The notes under the pieces were generated by a model, which worked only from the letters and a program-made list of their open reading frames with translations, was not told where the DNA came from and ran no database searches. From positions 558,001 to 622,000 of the forward strand of contig NZ_CP071238.1 in assembly GCF_017299535.1 (NCBI RefSeq): 64,000 bases of DNA, written 5' to 3'. This DNA comes from Serratia marcescens subsp. marcescens ATCC 13880 (GTDB lineage: Bacteria > Pseudomonadota > Gammaproteobacteria > Enterobacterales > Enterobacteriaceae). A program made the position numbers and the translations under genes. This document shows, piece after piece, positions 24,227 through 32,590 of this stretch; positions within the stretch are counted from its first letter, which is position 1; the number at the start of each line of letters is the position of its first letter.

Positions 24227-26461
24227 ATGAAATCGTTTAATCGTTCTGGGATCTATCTGGCGGTGATGCTGCCGGGCGCCGCGCTGGCGGCCGACGCCAC
24301 CGATGTCGGCACCATCAGCGTCAAGGGGCAGTCGCTCGGCGGCGGCATGATGGTGCAGGATGACAGCGCCAAGGCGCGCTCCACCGTCACCAAAGAAGCG
24401 ATGGACAAAATGCCGTCGGCGGCCAACGCCATCGATAAACTGAAATACACGCCGGGCCTGAACGTCAACAGCAACGACGCCAGCGGCCTGAGCGGCGTGG
24501 ACTACACCATGCGCGGCATGAACTCGGATCAGATCGGCCTGTCGATGGACGGCATCCCGATCAATGACTCCGGCAACTACGCGGTCTACCCGAACCTGCT
24601 CGGCGATGCGGAGAACCTGGAAGAGGTGTTCGTCACCCAGGGGTCTTCCGAAGCGGACGGCCCGCACATCGGCTCCAGCGGCGGCAACATCGGCCTGGTG
24701 ACGCGCCGCCCGGCGAAAGACTTCGGCGGTTTCGTCAAGCAGACGCTGGGCAGCAACAGCCTGAGCAAAACCTTCGCCCGCCTGGAAACCGGCGAGTACA
24801 ACGGCTTCAGCAACTGGCTCTCCTATTCGCACACCGAGGCGAAGAAATGGCGCGGCGAGGGGCGGCTGTACTCCGACAAGTTCGAGATGAACTCGCTGTA
24901 TGAAGACGGCAACGGCAACAGCAGCAATCTGGTGATGAAGTACAACCGCCAGAACAACACCAACTACAACACCCTGAGCAAGGCGCAGTTCCAAAACGAC
25001 GGTCGTGACACCGATTATGTCACCTCGCCGGAGTACAACAGCAAAGGGCAGTTGAACAAGTATTACAAGATTGAACGCAACCCGTTCGAGAACTTTACGC
25101 TGTCGTTCACCCAGAAACTGCAGCTGCGCGACAACCTGTCGCTGACTCTGCAGCCCTATTACTACTGGGGCAACGGCGGCAGTTTCAACGGCCAGACGGC
25201 GTCGGTATTGTCCAGCACGTCAGACAGAGCCGGGCAGTATGACCTCAGCAACCTGCAGTCCAACACCTATTACCGCCCGTCGTGGACCCAAACCTGGCGG
25301 CCGGGCATCACCACCAAGCTGAAGTGGGACATCAACGAGCAGCACAGCCTGGACGTCGGTTATTGGTACGAGCGCGCGCGCCAGTTGCAGACTCAGCCGT
25401 TCATCAGCATCAAGGGCGACGGCAACCCGTCACAGATTTGGGGGAAACCTGGCGGTTCCGATCAGGTGAAGGACGCCAACGGCAACACCGTGCAGGGACG
25501 CAACCAGTACACCATCACCCCGGCGCAGAAAGTGTGGCTGCAGGACACCTGGTTCGCCACGCCGGACTGGACCTTCGTCGGCGGCCTGGCCTATCAGTAT
25601 GTGGAGCGCAAAGGGGACAACCGCGGCAGCCTGTACAACGTGCCGGAGAAGCGCAAAGCCACCTATCACGAATTCCTGCCGAACTTCAGCGCCAGCTATA
25701 AGGTGAACCAGGAAAACCAGGTGTTCTACAACCTGACGCGCAACATGCGCACGCCGCCAAACTACGTGCTGTACAACGTCGGCGACTCGCTCAGCACCAA
25801 GCCGGAACTGAGCTGGAACCACGAGCTGGGCTGGCGTTTCCAGCAAGAGGACATGCTGCTGAGCGCCACGCTGTTCTACATGCGCTACAGCGATCGCCAA
25901 ATCTCCACCACCAACGCGGCCGGCGACTACGAGATGATGAACATCGGCAACGTGGAGAACAAAGGGCTGGAGCTGGAGTGGAGCGGCCAACTGCCGCATA
26001 ACTTCAACTACTACACCTCTTATACCTATACCCAATCGAAGCAGAAGAGCGACATCGTCAGCAATGGCGGGCAGCCGCTGCCGACCTCCGGCAAAGAAGT
26101 GCCGAACGTGCCGAAAAACCTGCTGAACATGACGTTGGGTTATGACGACGGGCTGTATTACGGCAGCGTCAGCGGCAAGTACGTCAGCGCGTTCTACGGC
26201 GATCTGACCAACGACGAGAAGATCGGCGGCCGCACGGTGTTCGATCTGGCGGCGGGGGTGCATCTGCCGGTGGACAAGAAAATCGTCAAAAGCGCCGCGC
26301 TGCGCTTTGGCATCAGCAACCTGTTTGACAAGGAATACCTGACCTCGGTGCGCACCACCACCTTCAACGCGGCGCCCTACGGCGGTGTGAAGGCCAGCAC
26401 GCCGTATTACAACGTCGGCGAAGAACGCACCTTCAGCGTCTCGCTGGAAGCCACCTTTTAA
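24227..26461 (+). CDS. TonB-dependent outer-membrane receptor, substrate unknown
   Basis: A 744-residue receptor. A signal peptide (about 1-20, ending GAALA) is followed by a TonB-box-like DVGTISVKG, the plug domain (ANAIDKLKYTPGLNVNSND, MRGMNSDQIGLSMDGIPIND, then VFVTQGSSEADGPHIGSSGG), and a 22-strand barrel ending in ISNLFDKEYL and a C-terminal aromatic (SLEATF). ATG 24227 is preferred since GGGA lies 8 bp ahead; an earlier ATG (24218) lacks a site. Its own transducer and channel genes surround it. There is no clear siderophore or heme signature (no FRAP/NPNL motif noticed), so the ligand is open; the adjoining phospholipase-D-like gene is the main clue. Confidence 0.9.
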   Translation: MKSFNRSGIYLAVMLPGAALAADATDVGTISVKGQSLGGGMMVQDDSAKARSTVTKEAMDKMPSAANAIDKLKYTPGLNVNSNDASGLSGVDYTMRGMNSDQIGLSMDGIPINDSGNYAVYPNLLGDAENLEEVFVTQGSSEADGPHIGSSGGNIGLVTRRPAKDFGGFVKQTLGSNSLSKTFARLETGEYNGFSNWLSYSHTEAKKWRGEGRLYSDKFEMNSLYEDGNGNSSNLVMKYNRQNNTNYNTLSKAQFQNDGRDTDYVTSPEYNSKGQLNKYYKIERNPFENFTLSFTQKLQLRDNLSLTLQPYYYWGNGGSFNGQTASVLSSTSDRAGQYDLSNLQSNTYYRPSWTQTWRPGITTKLKWDINEQHSLDVGYWYERARQLQTQPFISIKGDGNPSQIWGKPGGSDQVKDANGNTVQGRNQYTITPAQKVWLQDTWFATPDWTFVGGLAYQYVERKGDNRGSLYNVPEKRKATYHEFLPNFSASYKVNQENQVFYNLTRNMRTPPNYVLYNVGDSLSTKPELSWNHELGWRFQQEDMLLSATLFYMRYSDRQISTTNAAGDYEMMNIGNVENKGLELEWSGQLPHNFNYYTSYTYTQSKQKSDIVSNGGQPLPTSGKEVPNVPKNLLNMTLGYDDGLYYGSVSGKYVSAFYGDLTNDEKIGGRTVFDLAAGVHLPVDKKIVKSAALRFGISNLFDKEYLTSVRTTTFNAAPYGGVKASTPYYNVGEERTFSVSLEATF

Positions 26462-26507
26462 CTGAATACCCCGCTGCCTGCCGTGCGGCGGGGAAGAGGA
26501 AACCTGT

Positions 26508-27158
26508 ATGGACGCCAATCTGTTGCACGACATTATTTTCTACGTGATGTACGCCGCGCTGGCGATTGCGCTGGTGATCATCATCGAACGCACGCTGTAC
26601 TTCGCCTATACCCAGCGCCAGGCGCGCCGGCTGGAGCAGGCGCTGACGCCGGAGGTGCGCCGCGCCGCCGATTTGCCCGACGCGCTGACCCAGCGCAACA
26701 GCCTGCCGATGGCGGTGATCGCGCCGGTATTGGCGCAGAAGCACCGCGCCGGCGACCGCGAGGCGATCGGCGATCTGATCGACGCCCAGTACCTGCTGAG
26801 CAAGCCGCCGATGGCGCGCGGCCTGTGGCTGCTGGAAACCGTGGTCACCGCCGCGCCGTTGCTGGGGCTGCTGGGTACGGTGATGGGGATCATCGAAACC
26901 TTCAAGGCGCTGGCCGCCTCGGGGGTGTCCGAGCCGAGTCTGGTGTCGGCCGGCATGGGCACCGCGCTGTACGCCACCGGGCTGGGCATCGCCATCGCGC
27001 TGCTGTGCCTGGTGGCCAACAACTTCCTGCAGAGCCGCATGGAGCGCATCAACGAACTGCTGAAGGTGCTGCTGATCCGCGCCGGTCAACCGGCCAGCCG
27101 CCCGGAGAGCGGCAGCGGCGAACAATGGGTTGACAGCGGAGCGCCGCGCTATGCCTAA
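26508..27158 (+). CDS. exbB: ExbB/TolQ-family proton-channel subunit
   Basis: A 216-residue MotA/TolQ/ExbB protein with three membrane helices: about 8-28, then the pair around LLETVVTAAPLLGLLGTVMG (about 107-126) and GTALYATGLGIAIALLCLVA (about 151-170). The GLLGTVMGII motif and the A-T-GL-A pattern are family hallmarks. It forms the pentamer around ExbD. Unusually it sits after the receptor gene, two genes away from exbD. Its stop overlaps the start of the next gene. Confidence 0.92.
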   Translation: MDANLLHDIIFYVMYAALAIALVIIIERTLYFAYTQRQARRLEQALTPEVRRAADLPDALTQRNSLPMAVIAPVLAQKHRAGDREAIGDLIDAQYLLSKPPMARGLWLLETVVTAAPLLGLLGTVMGIIETFKALAASGVSEPSLVSAGMGTALYATGLGIAIALLCLVANNFLQSRMERINELLKVLLIRAGQPASRPESGSGEQWVDSGAPRYA

Positions 27159-28401
27159 TGGCCATCCAGCACGGCGGCCGAGAGGCCGCCTTTATACGGC
27201 ATTGTGGAGCGGTTGTTTGTTGATGTTGAGCCAGAGCGCTGCGGCGCGTTTTGCGATTCCCGGTTACGAGCTGGTGTACACCGCGCCGGTGGAAACCGCG
27301 CTGCAGGCCGACGACCTGCGCAACACCGCCGAGGTGTGGCGCGAGATGTTCGACGCGGCGAAAACCCGCATCGACCTGGGGCAGTTCTACGTAGCGAATC
27401 AGGACGGTTCGCTGTTGGACGGCGTGCTGCAGCACCTGAAGGCGGCCGGCGAGCGCGGGGTGAAAATCCGCTTTTTGGTCGAAGAGAAGGGCCTTCGCAT
27501 TTCTACCGCCGAAACGCTGGAACAGCTGAAGGCGATCCCCAATCTGGAGCTGCGCATCATTCCTTATCAGAAGCTGAGCGGCGGCATCCTGCACGCCAAG
27601 TATCTGCTGGTGGACGGCGAGCAGGCGTTCGTCGGCAGCCAGAACTTCGACTGGCGCGCGCTGGAACACATTCACGAAACCGGGCTGCGCATCAGCGACG
27701 CCAGGGTGGTGGGGCAGATCCAGGCGATCTTCGAACAGGACTGGCGGGCGCAGGCGCTGCTGGCGCAGGATAAGCCGGTGCCGGCGCTGCCCGACTCGCC
27801 GCCGACCGCGCCCCCGCAGGGCAACTATCTGGTGGCCAGCCCGCGCGCCTACAATCCGGCAGGGGTGATCGACTCACAGGCCGAGCTGCCGCGCCTGCTG
27901 GCCGACGCCAAACGGCGGGTGCGGGTGCAGGTGATGGACTACGCGCCGCTGTCGTTCGGCCCGGAACGCAGTCGCCCCTTCTACGCGGTGATCGACAACG
28001 CGCTGCGCAGCGCGGCGGCGCGCGGCGTGCAGATCGAGCTGATGGTGGCCAACTGGAACACCAAAAAGCCGGATATCGCCTGGCTGAAGAGCCTGGCGCT
28101 GGTGCCGAACGTGCAGATCAAGGTGGTGACCATTCCGCCGGCCAGCAGCGGCTTCATCCCGTTTGCCCGGGTGATCCACAGCAAGCTGATGACCATTGAT
28201 GATGAGATCGCCTGGGTGGGCACCAGCAACTGGACCGGTGGCTATCTTGACAACTCGCGCAATCTGGAGCTGGTGCTGCACAGCGCGGCAATGAGCGGGC
28301 GGTTGGACCAGCTGTACCAACAGCTGTGGAACAGCGTCTACGCCGAACCGTTGCGGCTGGATTACGACTACCCGACGCCCAAGCCGGGCGGCGAATCTTG
28401 A
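27151..28401 (+). CDS. Exported phospholipase D-like protein with two HKD motifs
   Basis: A 416-residue protein with an N-terminal signal or anchor (LYTALWSGCLLMLSQSAAA, about 13-31) and two catalytic motifs: HAKYLLVDGEQAFVGSQN near residue 149 and HSKLMTIDDEIAWVGTSN near residue 343, the HxK(x)4D signatures of the phospholipase D superfamily (cardiolipin synthases, PLD, phosphodiesterases). Both are intact. It is likely periplasmic. ATG 27151 overlaps the exbB stop, so it is translationally coupled to the TonB system. Such a coupling suggests that the imported ligand is a phosphodiester, for example a lipid head group, that this enzyme splits after entry. Confidence 0.85.
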   Translation: MPNGHPARRPRGRLYTALWSGCLLMLSQSAAARFAIPGYELVYTAPVETALQADDLRNTAEVWREMFDAAKTRIDLGQFYVANQDGSLLDGVLQHLKAAGERGVKIRFLVEEKGLRISTAETLEQLKAIPNLELRIIPYQKLSGGILHAKYLLVDGEQAFVGSQNFDWRALEHIHETGLRISDARVVGQIQAIFEQDWRAQALLAQDKPVPALPDSPPTAPPQGNYLVASPRAYNPAGVIDSQAELPRLLADAKRRVRVQVMDYAPLSFGPERSRPFYAVIDNALRSAAARGVQIELMVANWNTKKPDIAWLKSLALVPNVQIKVVTIPPASSGFIPFARVIHSKLMTIDDEIAWVGTSNWTGGYLDNSRNLELVLHSAAMSGRLDQLYQQLWNSVYAEPLRLDYDYPTPKPGGES

Positions 28402-28406
28402 TAATC

Positions 28407-28440
28407 AGGGCGCGGTTAACCCCCGCGCCCTGTGTTTTTT
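28407..28440 (+). terminator. Terminator between the TonB operon and the P1 peptidase gene
   Basis: AGGGCGCGG (28407-28415), loop, CCGCGCCCT (28423-28431), then GTGTTTTTTT. It ends the exbD-to-PLD operon, whose last stop codon is just upstream. Confidence 0.92.
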
Positions 28441-29549
28441 TACCGCCGCCAGCCGGCTTTCTCCAGCGCCGTCACCAGCTGTTCGGCGCTCAACCCTTCC
28501 GCCCGATGGCCGTTACCGCTGACGGTATTGGCCGCCAGCAACGCATTGACGATCGCTTCTTCCACCGCTTCCGCCGCCGCGGCGAACAGCGCCGAAATGT
28601 AGTCGTTGTTCACCATGCGCAGCGGCGTGGTGAAATCGCCTTTATTGGCGTAGTCGGCGGGCGGCAGGCCGTCGTTGCCGGTGGCGAAGGCGATGAAAAT
28701 GTCGCCGCTCGAATCCTCGGTGCCGCCGCCGGTGCGGGCGATGCCGATGCTGGCGCGCTGCGCCAGCCGCGCGCACTGGTGCGGCAGCAGCGGCGCGTCG
28801 GTCGCCAGCGCCACCACGATGGAGCCCATGCCGGGATGCGGCAACTGCGGCGTGAACGGCGAGGGGAGATGCCCCAGGTGGCGGCCCACCGGGTAGCCGC
28901 CCACCAACAGCGACTCGCGCTTGCCGTGGTTGGCCTGCACGATGGCGCCCACCGTCCAGCCGCCCTGATCGGCGGGCAAGCGGCGCGATGCGGTGCCGCT
29001 GCCGCCTTTGAATTCATGGCAGATCATGCCGCTGCCGCCGCCGACCGCGCCTTCCTGCGGCAAGCCGCTCCGGGCCGCCTGCTGCGCTTCGCGCACGTGT
29101 TCGGCTTTGACGTGAAAGCCGTTGATGTCGTTGAGCAGGCCATCGAAGGTTTCCATCACCACCGGCATATTCCAGTACACCGCGTTGTCGCTCGCGGGCA
29201 GCGCTTCACGTTCCAGCGCGATCAGCGCATCGCGCACTACCCCCACGCTATGGGTATTGGTGAAGGCGATTGGGCTGGTCAGCAGGCCCGCTTCGCGCAC
29301 CCATTCCAGGCCGGTGGCGTCGCCGTTGCCGTTCAGCACGTGCACGCCGGCGAAGCAGGGCGCGTGGCGGGCGGAGCCGGGGCGCGGTTCGATCACCGTC
29401 ACGCCGGTGCGCACGCTGCGCCCGTCCGCCAAATCGGCATGCAGGCTGGCATGGCCGACGCGCACGCCGGGCACGTCGGTGATGGCGTTCAGCGGGCCGG
29501 GCGTGCCCTGGCCGATGATGATGCCCAGATCCTGAGCGCGCTGCGTCAT
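28440..29549 (-). CDS. P1-family peptidase (DmpA/BapA-type beta-aminopeptidase)
   Basis: A 369-residue protein of the L-aminopeptidase/D-esterase family. The N-terminal block ITDVPGVRVGHASL (about 23-36), GGGSGMICHEFKGGSGTASR (the Gly-Ser at GGSGT is the self-cleavage and nucleophile site), GGYPVGRHLG and SSGDIFIAFATGN (about 310) are family landmarks. The precursor cuts itself into alpha and beta chains. Family members remove N-terminal D-amino acids or beta-amino acids, and beta-alanyl dipeptides are known substrates. Start ATG 29547-29549 was chosen by the family N-terminus and an AGAAT-rich site; a longer open frame upstream overlaps the permease and is not real. It lies 2 bp after the permease, in a beta-alanine catabolic locus. 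Confidence 0.88.
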   Translation of the reverse strand: MTQRAQDLGIIIGQGTPGPLNAITDVPGVRVGHASLHADLADGRSVRTGVTVIEPRPGSARHAPCFAGVHVLNGNGDATGLEWVREAGLLTSPIAFTNTHSVGVVRDALIALEREALPASDNAVYWNMPVVMETFDGLLNDINGFHVKAEHVREAQQAARSGLPQEGAVGGGSGMICHEFKGGSGTASRRLPADQGGWTVGAIVQANHGKRESLLVGGYPVGRHLGHLPSPFTPQLPHPGMGSIVVALATDAPLLPHQCARLAQRASIGIARTGGGTEDSSGDIFIAFATGNDGLPPADYANKGDFTTPLRMVNNDYISALFAAAAEAVEEAIVNALLAANTVSGNGHRAEGLSAEQLVTALEKAGWRR

Positions 29550-29551
29550 GG

Positions 29552-30928
29552 TTATTCTCCTTCTATTGAGGGGGCGGCGAGGGGCGCCGTCTGGCGGCCG
29601 CGCAGATGGTTCAGCGCCAGCCCGAAGCCGATGATGCCGGCAATGATGATAAAGTCTTTCAGGCTGCTGGCGATCAAAATCGTCCACAGTACGTACAGGC
29701 AGCACAGCAGCGCCGCCACCACCGGCAGCGGCCACAGCGGCATCAGATACGGGTGGGGGAAGTGGCGGCGACGGCGGCTGATCAGCGCCGCGACCGCCAT
29801 GATGATGTACACCAGCAGCAGCAGGATCACGGTGAACGAGGTCAGCGATTCGAGGTCGGAGCAAAACGCCAGCAGCGCCGAGGGCACGCCGAACAGCAGG
29901 GTGGCGATCCAGGGGGTGCCGAAGCGCGGATGGATGATTTTCAGCGCCCGGTTGAACGCCGGCAGCCAGAAGCCGTCGCGTCCGCTGGCGAACATCATGC
30001 GGCTGAACTGCGCCACGATGGCGATGATGGCGTTGAACACCGACAGATAAATCGCGCCGCTCACCACCCGCGCCAGCGTCGGGCCGCCGAGCTCGGTGAC
30101 CACATAGCCGACCGGATCGGCCTGTTTGGCCATCTCCGTCAGCGACGGCGAGCCGATCAGCAGGGCGGTGAACGGCACCAGCTCCACCAGCACCACGATG
30201 GCCAGCGTCAGCATGATCGCGATCGCCATCGGCCTGCCCTGTTCGCGCATGTCTTCCGCCATGTACACCGCCGCGCCGTAGCCGTTGTAGGAGAACAACG
30301 CGACCCCGACCATGGCGACGATCAGCGGCAGCGATACCGGCGCCAGGCTGCCTTGCGCGTCCAGCATCACCGGCGCGGTGAGGATCTCCGCGCTTTGATG
30401 CGGGTGGCTGAAGCCGAGCCAGGCGATCAGCGCCAGCACCGCCACTTCCACCACCAGAAAGGCGCCGGTCAGCAGGGCGTTGGCCTTGATGTTGAAAATG
30501 GCGCAGATACCGCCGACCAGCACGGTGAGCATGCCGGCGGTCGAGGCGTCGAATTGGGTGCCCAGCGCGGTATTCAGGTAGGGCACTGCGCCGGTGGCCA
30601 GCACCGCCGGCACGAACAGCGAGGCGCTGAGGATAAACAGGTAGGTCTGCAACCCGCATAGGGTGCCGAACAGGCGCTTGATGATGCTGTATTCGCCGCC
30701 GGCGCTGGGGTGTGCGGCGCCGAGCTCGGCATAGCACAGCGCGATGGCGGCGGCGACGCAGGCGGCGATCAGAAACGACAGAAAGGCGCCGCTGCCGGCG
30801 TTGGCGATCGCCAGCGGCGCGATGACGAAGATCGAACTGGCCGGCGTCACGCCGGACGCGGTGATCATCACCACGTCGAGGACGCTGAGATTGCCTTTGA
30901 AGGTGTGTTCAGGGGCGGACTCTTTCAT
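29552..30928 (-). CDS. APC-family amino acid permease
   Basis: A 458-residue inner-membrane carrier with 12 predicted helices. The first helix region VVMITASGVTPASSIFVIAPLAI carries the G(S/T)xPASS-type substrate loop of the amino acid-polyamine-organocation superfamily, and SYNGYGAAVYMAEDMREQGR is the loop after helix 6 with the EEM-like acidic pair. It probably imports the substrate of the P1 peptidase (2 bp downstream), such as beta-alanine or a beta-alanyl peptide; that is inference from context. A hairpin at 31026 separates it from mmsA. Confidence 0.85.
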   Translation of the reverse strand: MKESAPEHTFKGNLSVLDVVMITASGVTPASSIFVIAPLAIANAGSGAFLSFLIAACVAAAIALCYAELGAAHPSAGGEYSIIKRLFGTLCGLQTYLFILSASLFVPAVLATGAVPYLNTALGTQFDASTAGMLTVLVGGICAIFNIKANALLTGAFLVVEVAVLALIAWLGFSHPHQSAEILTAPVMLDAQGSLAPVSLPLIVAMVGVALFSYNGYGAAVYMAEDMREQGRPMAIAIMLTLAIVVLVELVPFTALLIGSPSLTEMAKQADPVGYVVTELGGPTLARVVSGAIYLSVFNAIIAIVAQFSRMMFASGRDGFWLPAFNRALKIIHPRFGTPWIATLLFGVPSALLAFCSDLESLTSFTVILLLLVYIIMAVAALISRRRRHFPHPYLMPLWPLPVVAALLCCLYVLWTILIASSLKDFIIIAGIIGFGLALNHLRGRQTAPLAAPSIEGE

Positions 30929-31025
30929 TGGGAACTACTCCATTAACGCTTGGGTGAATTGTTGTTGCCGCCAGAAGGGCGACTCTGTTGTCCTGCGTAA
31001 AGATGAAATGGAGCGCGTGGAAATA

Positions 31026-31047
31026 CCGGGGAAGTGAACTTCCCCGG
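31026..31047 (-). terminator. Intercistronic hairpin between mmsA and the permease gene
   Basis: CCGGGGAAG (31026-31034), TGAA, CTTCCCCGG (31039-31047): a perfect 9-bp stem 25 bp after the mmsA stop codon. On the minus strand it is followed by TATTTCC, so it would terminate only partly. Confidence 0.55.
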
Positions 31048-31071
31048 AAAGGACTTTTCGTTATTCTGGGA

Positions 31072-32580
31072 TTACCCCTGCCCCGACGGGAAGCTGAAGC
31101 TGGCGAGCCGGGCGTCGCCGGAGGCCGGCCAGCGCTGGGTCACGGTCTTGCGTTTGGTGTAGAACCTGACGGCGTCCGGGCCGTAGGCGTGCAGATCGCC
31201 AAACAGCGAGCGCTTCCAGCCGCCGAACGAGTGGTAGGCCACCGGCACAGGCAGCGCCACGTTGATACCCACCATGCCGACCTGAATGCGGCTGGAGAAG
31301 TAACGCGCCGCTTCGCCGTCGCGGGTGAACAGGCAGGTGCCGTTGCCGTATTCGTGGGCGTCGATCAAGGCCATCGCCTCCGGCAGCGAGGCCGCGCGCA
31401 CCACGCCGAGCACCGGGCCGAAGATCTCCTCCTGATAGATGCGCATGCCGGGCGTCACGCGATCGAACAGCGTCGGGCCGAGGAAATACCCCTGGCTGGG
31501 GCGGCCGTCGGCGCCGATCACGCTCAGTTCGCGGCCGTCCACCAGCAGCTCGGCGCCTTCGGCCACGCCCTGCTCGATATAGCCTTTCACCTTCTGATAA
31601 TGCTGCTGGGTCACCAGCGGCCCCATGTCGTTGCGGTTGTCGCTGCCGGGGCCGACGCGCATGGCGGCCATTTGTTGCCGCAGCCCGGCGATCAGCGCGT
31701 CGGCGGTGCCGTCGCCCACCGCCACCACCAGCGGGATGGCCATGCAGCGCTGGCCGCAGGAACCGAAGGCCGCGCCCATCAGCGCGCCGACCGCGCCGGG
31801 GATATCGGCGTCCGGCAGCACCACCGCGTGGTTTTTGGCGCCGCCCAGCGCCTGCACCCGTTTGTTCTGGCCGCAGCCGGTGTGATAGATGTGCTCCGCC
31901 ACCGGCGTCGAACCGACGAAGCTTATCGCTTTGACGCGCCCGTCATGCAGCAGCGTCTCCACCGCTTCGCGGTCGCCGTTGACCACGTTGAGCACCCCCG
32001 GTGGCAGCCCGGCCTCCGCCGCCAGCCGCGCGATATACAGCGCGGCGGAAGGCACGCGCTCGGAAGGCTTCAGCACGAAGGTATTGCCGCAGGCGACCGC
32101 CATTGGCCACATCCACAGCGGCACCATCGCCGGGAAGTTGAACGGGGTGATGCCCGCCACCACTCCCAGCGGCTGAAACTCGCTCCAGCTGTCGATGCCC
32201 GGGCCGGCCTCTTTGCTGTGTTCGCCTTTCAGCAGTTCCGGCACATAGCCGGCGTATTCGATATTCTCGATGCCGCGCTGCAGTTCGCCCAGGGCGTCGC
32301 TGAGCACTTTGCCGTGCTCGGCGGTGATCAATTGGCAGACGGCGTCGGCATGTTGCTCCAGCAGATCCTTGAGCTTCATCATGATGCGCGCGCGTTTCAG
32401 CGGCGGGGTATCGCGCCAGGCGGGATAGGCCTGTTCGGCGGCGGCGATGGCGCGCTCCACCGTGGCGCGGTCGGCCAGCTGCACCTCCTGCGCCGATTGG
32501 CCGGTGGCCGGGTCGTAAACCGGCTGGCTGCGTTCGCCCCCGGCGGCGGGCTCGCCGTTGATCCAATGGGTGATGGTCAT
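31072..32580 (-). CDS. mmsA: CoA-acylating (methyl)malonate-semialdehyde dehydrogenase
   Basis: A 502-residue aldehyde dehydrogenase. The block GVVAGITPFNFPAMVPLWM (about 139-157), FVGSTPVAEHIY, and the catalytic Cys in GAAFGSCGQRCMAIPLVVAV (about 275-295) are the signature of MmsA/IolA enzymes, which couple oxidation to CoA transfer and release CO2. Here malonate semialdehyde, made by the transaminase encoded upstream, would give acetyl-CoA. 10-bp gap to the transaminase gene. Ribosome site AAGGAGAG ahead of the ATG. Confidence 0.93.
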   Translation of the reverse strand: MTITHWINGEPAAGGERSQPVYDPATGQSAQEVQLADRATVERAIAAAEQAYPAWRDTPPLKRARIMMKLKDLLEQHADAVCQLITAEHGKVLSDALGELQRGIENIEYAGYVPELLKGEHSKEAGPGIDSWSEFQPLGVVAGITPFNFPAMVPLWMWPMAVACGNTFVLKPSERVPSAALYIARLAAEAGLPPGVLNVVNGDREAVETLLHDGRVKAISFVGSTPVAEHIYHTGCGQNKRVQALGGAKNHAVVLPDADIPGAVGALMGAAFGSCGQRCMAIPLVVAVGDGTADALIAGLRQQMAAMRVGPGSDNRNDMGPLVTQQHYQKVKGYIEQGVAEGAELLVDGRELSVIGADGRPSQGYFLGPTLFDRVTPGMRIYQEEIFGPVLGVVRAASLPEAMALIDAHEYGNGTCLFTRDGEAARYFSSRIQVGMVGINVALPVPVAYHSFGGWKRSLFGDLHAYGPDAVRFYTKRKTVTQRWPASGDARLASFSFPSGQG

Positions 32581-32590
32581 GATTCTCTCC

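Noticed and set aside
28440..30737. A 765-codon reading that would extend the P1 peptidase far upstream
   Set aside because: The extra N-terminal part is Arg-rich and overlaps the well-supported permease gene. The family start is at 29549.
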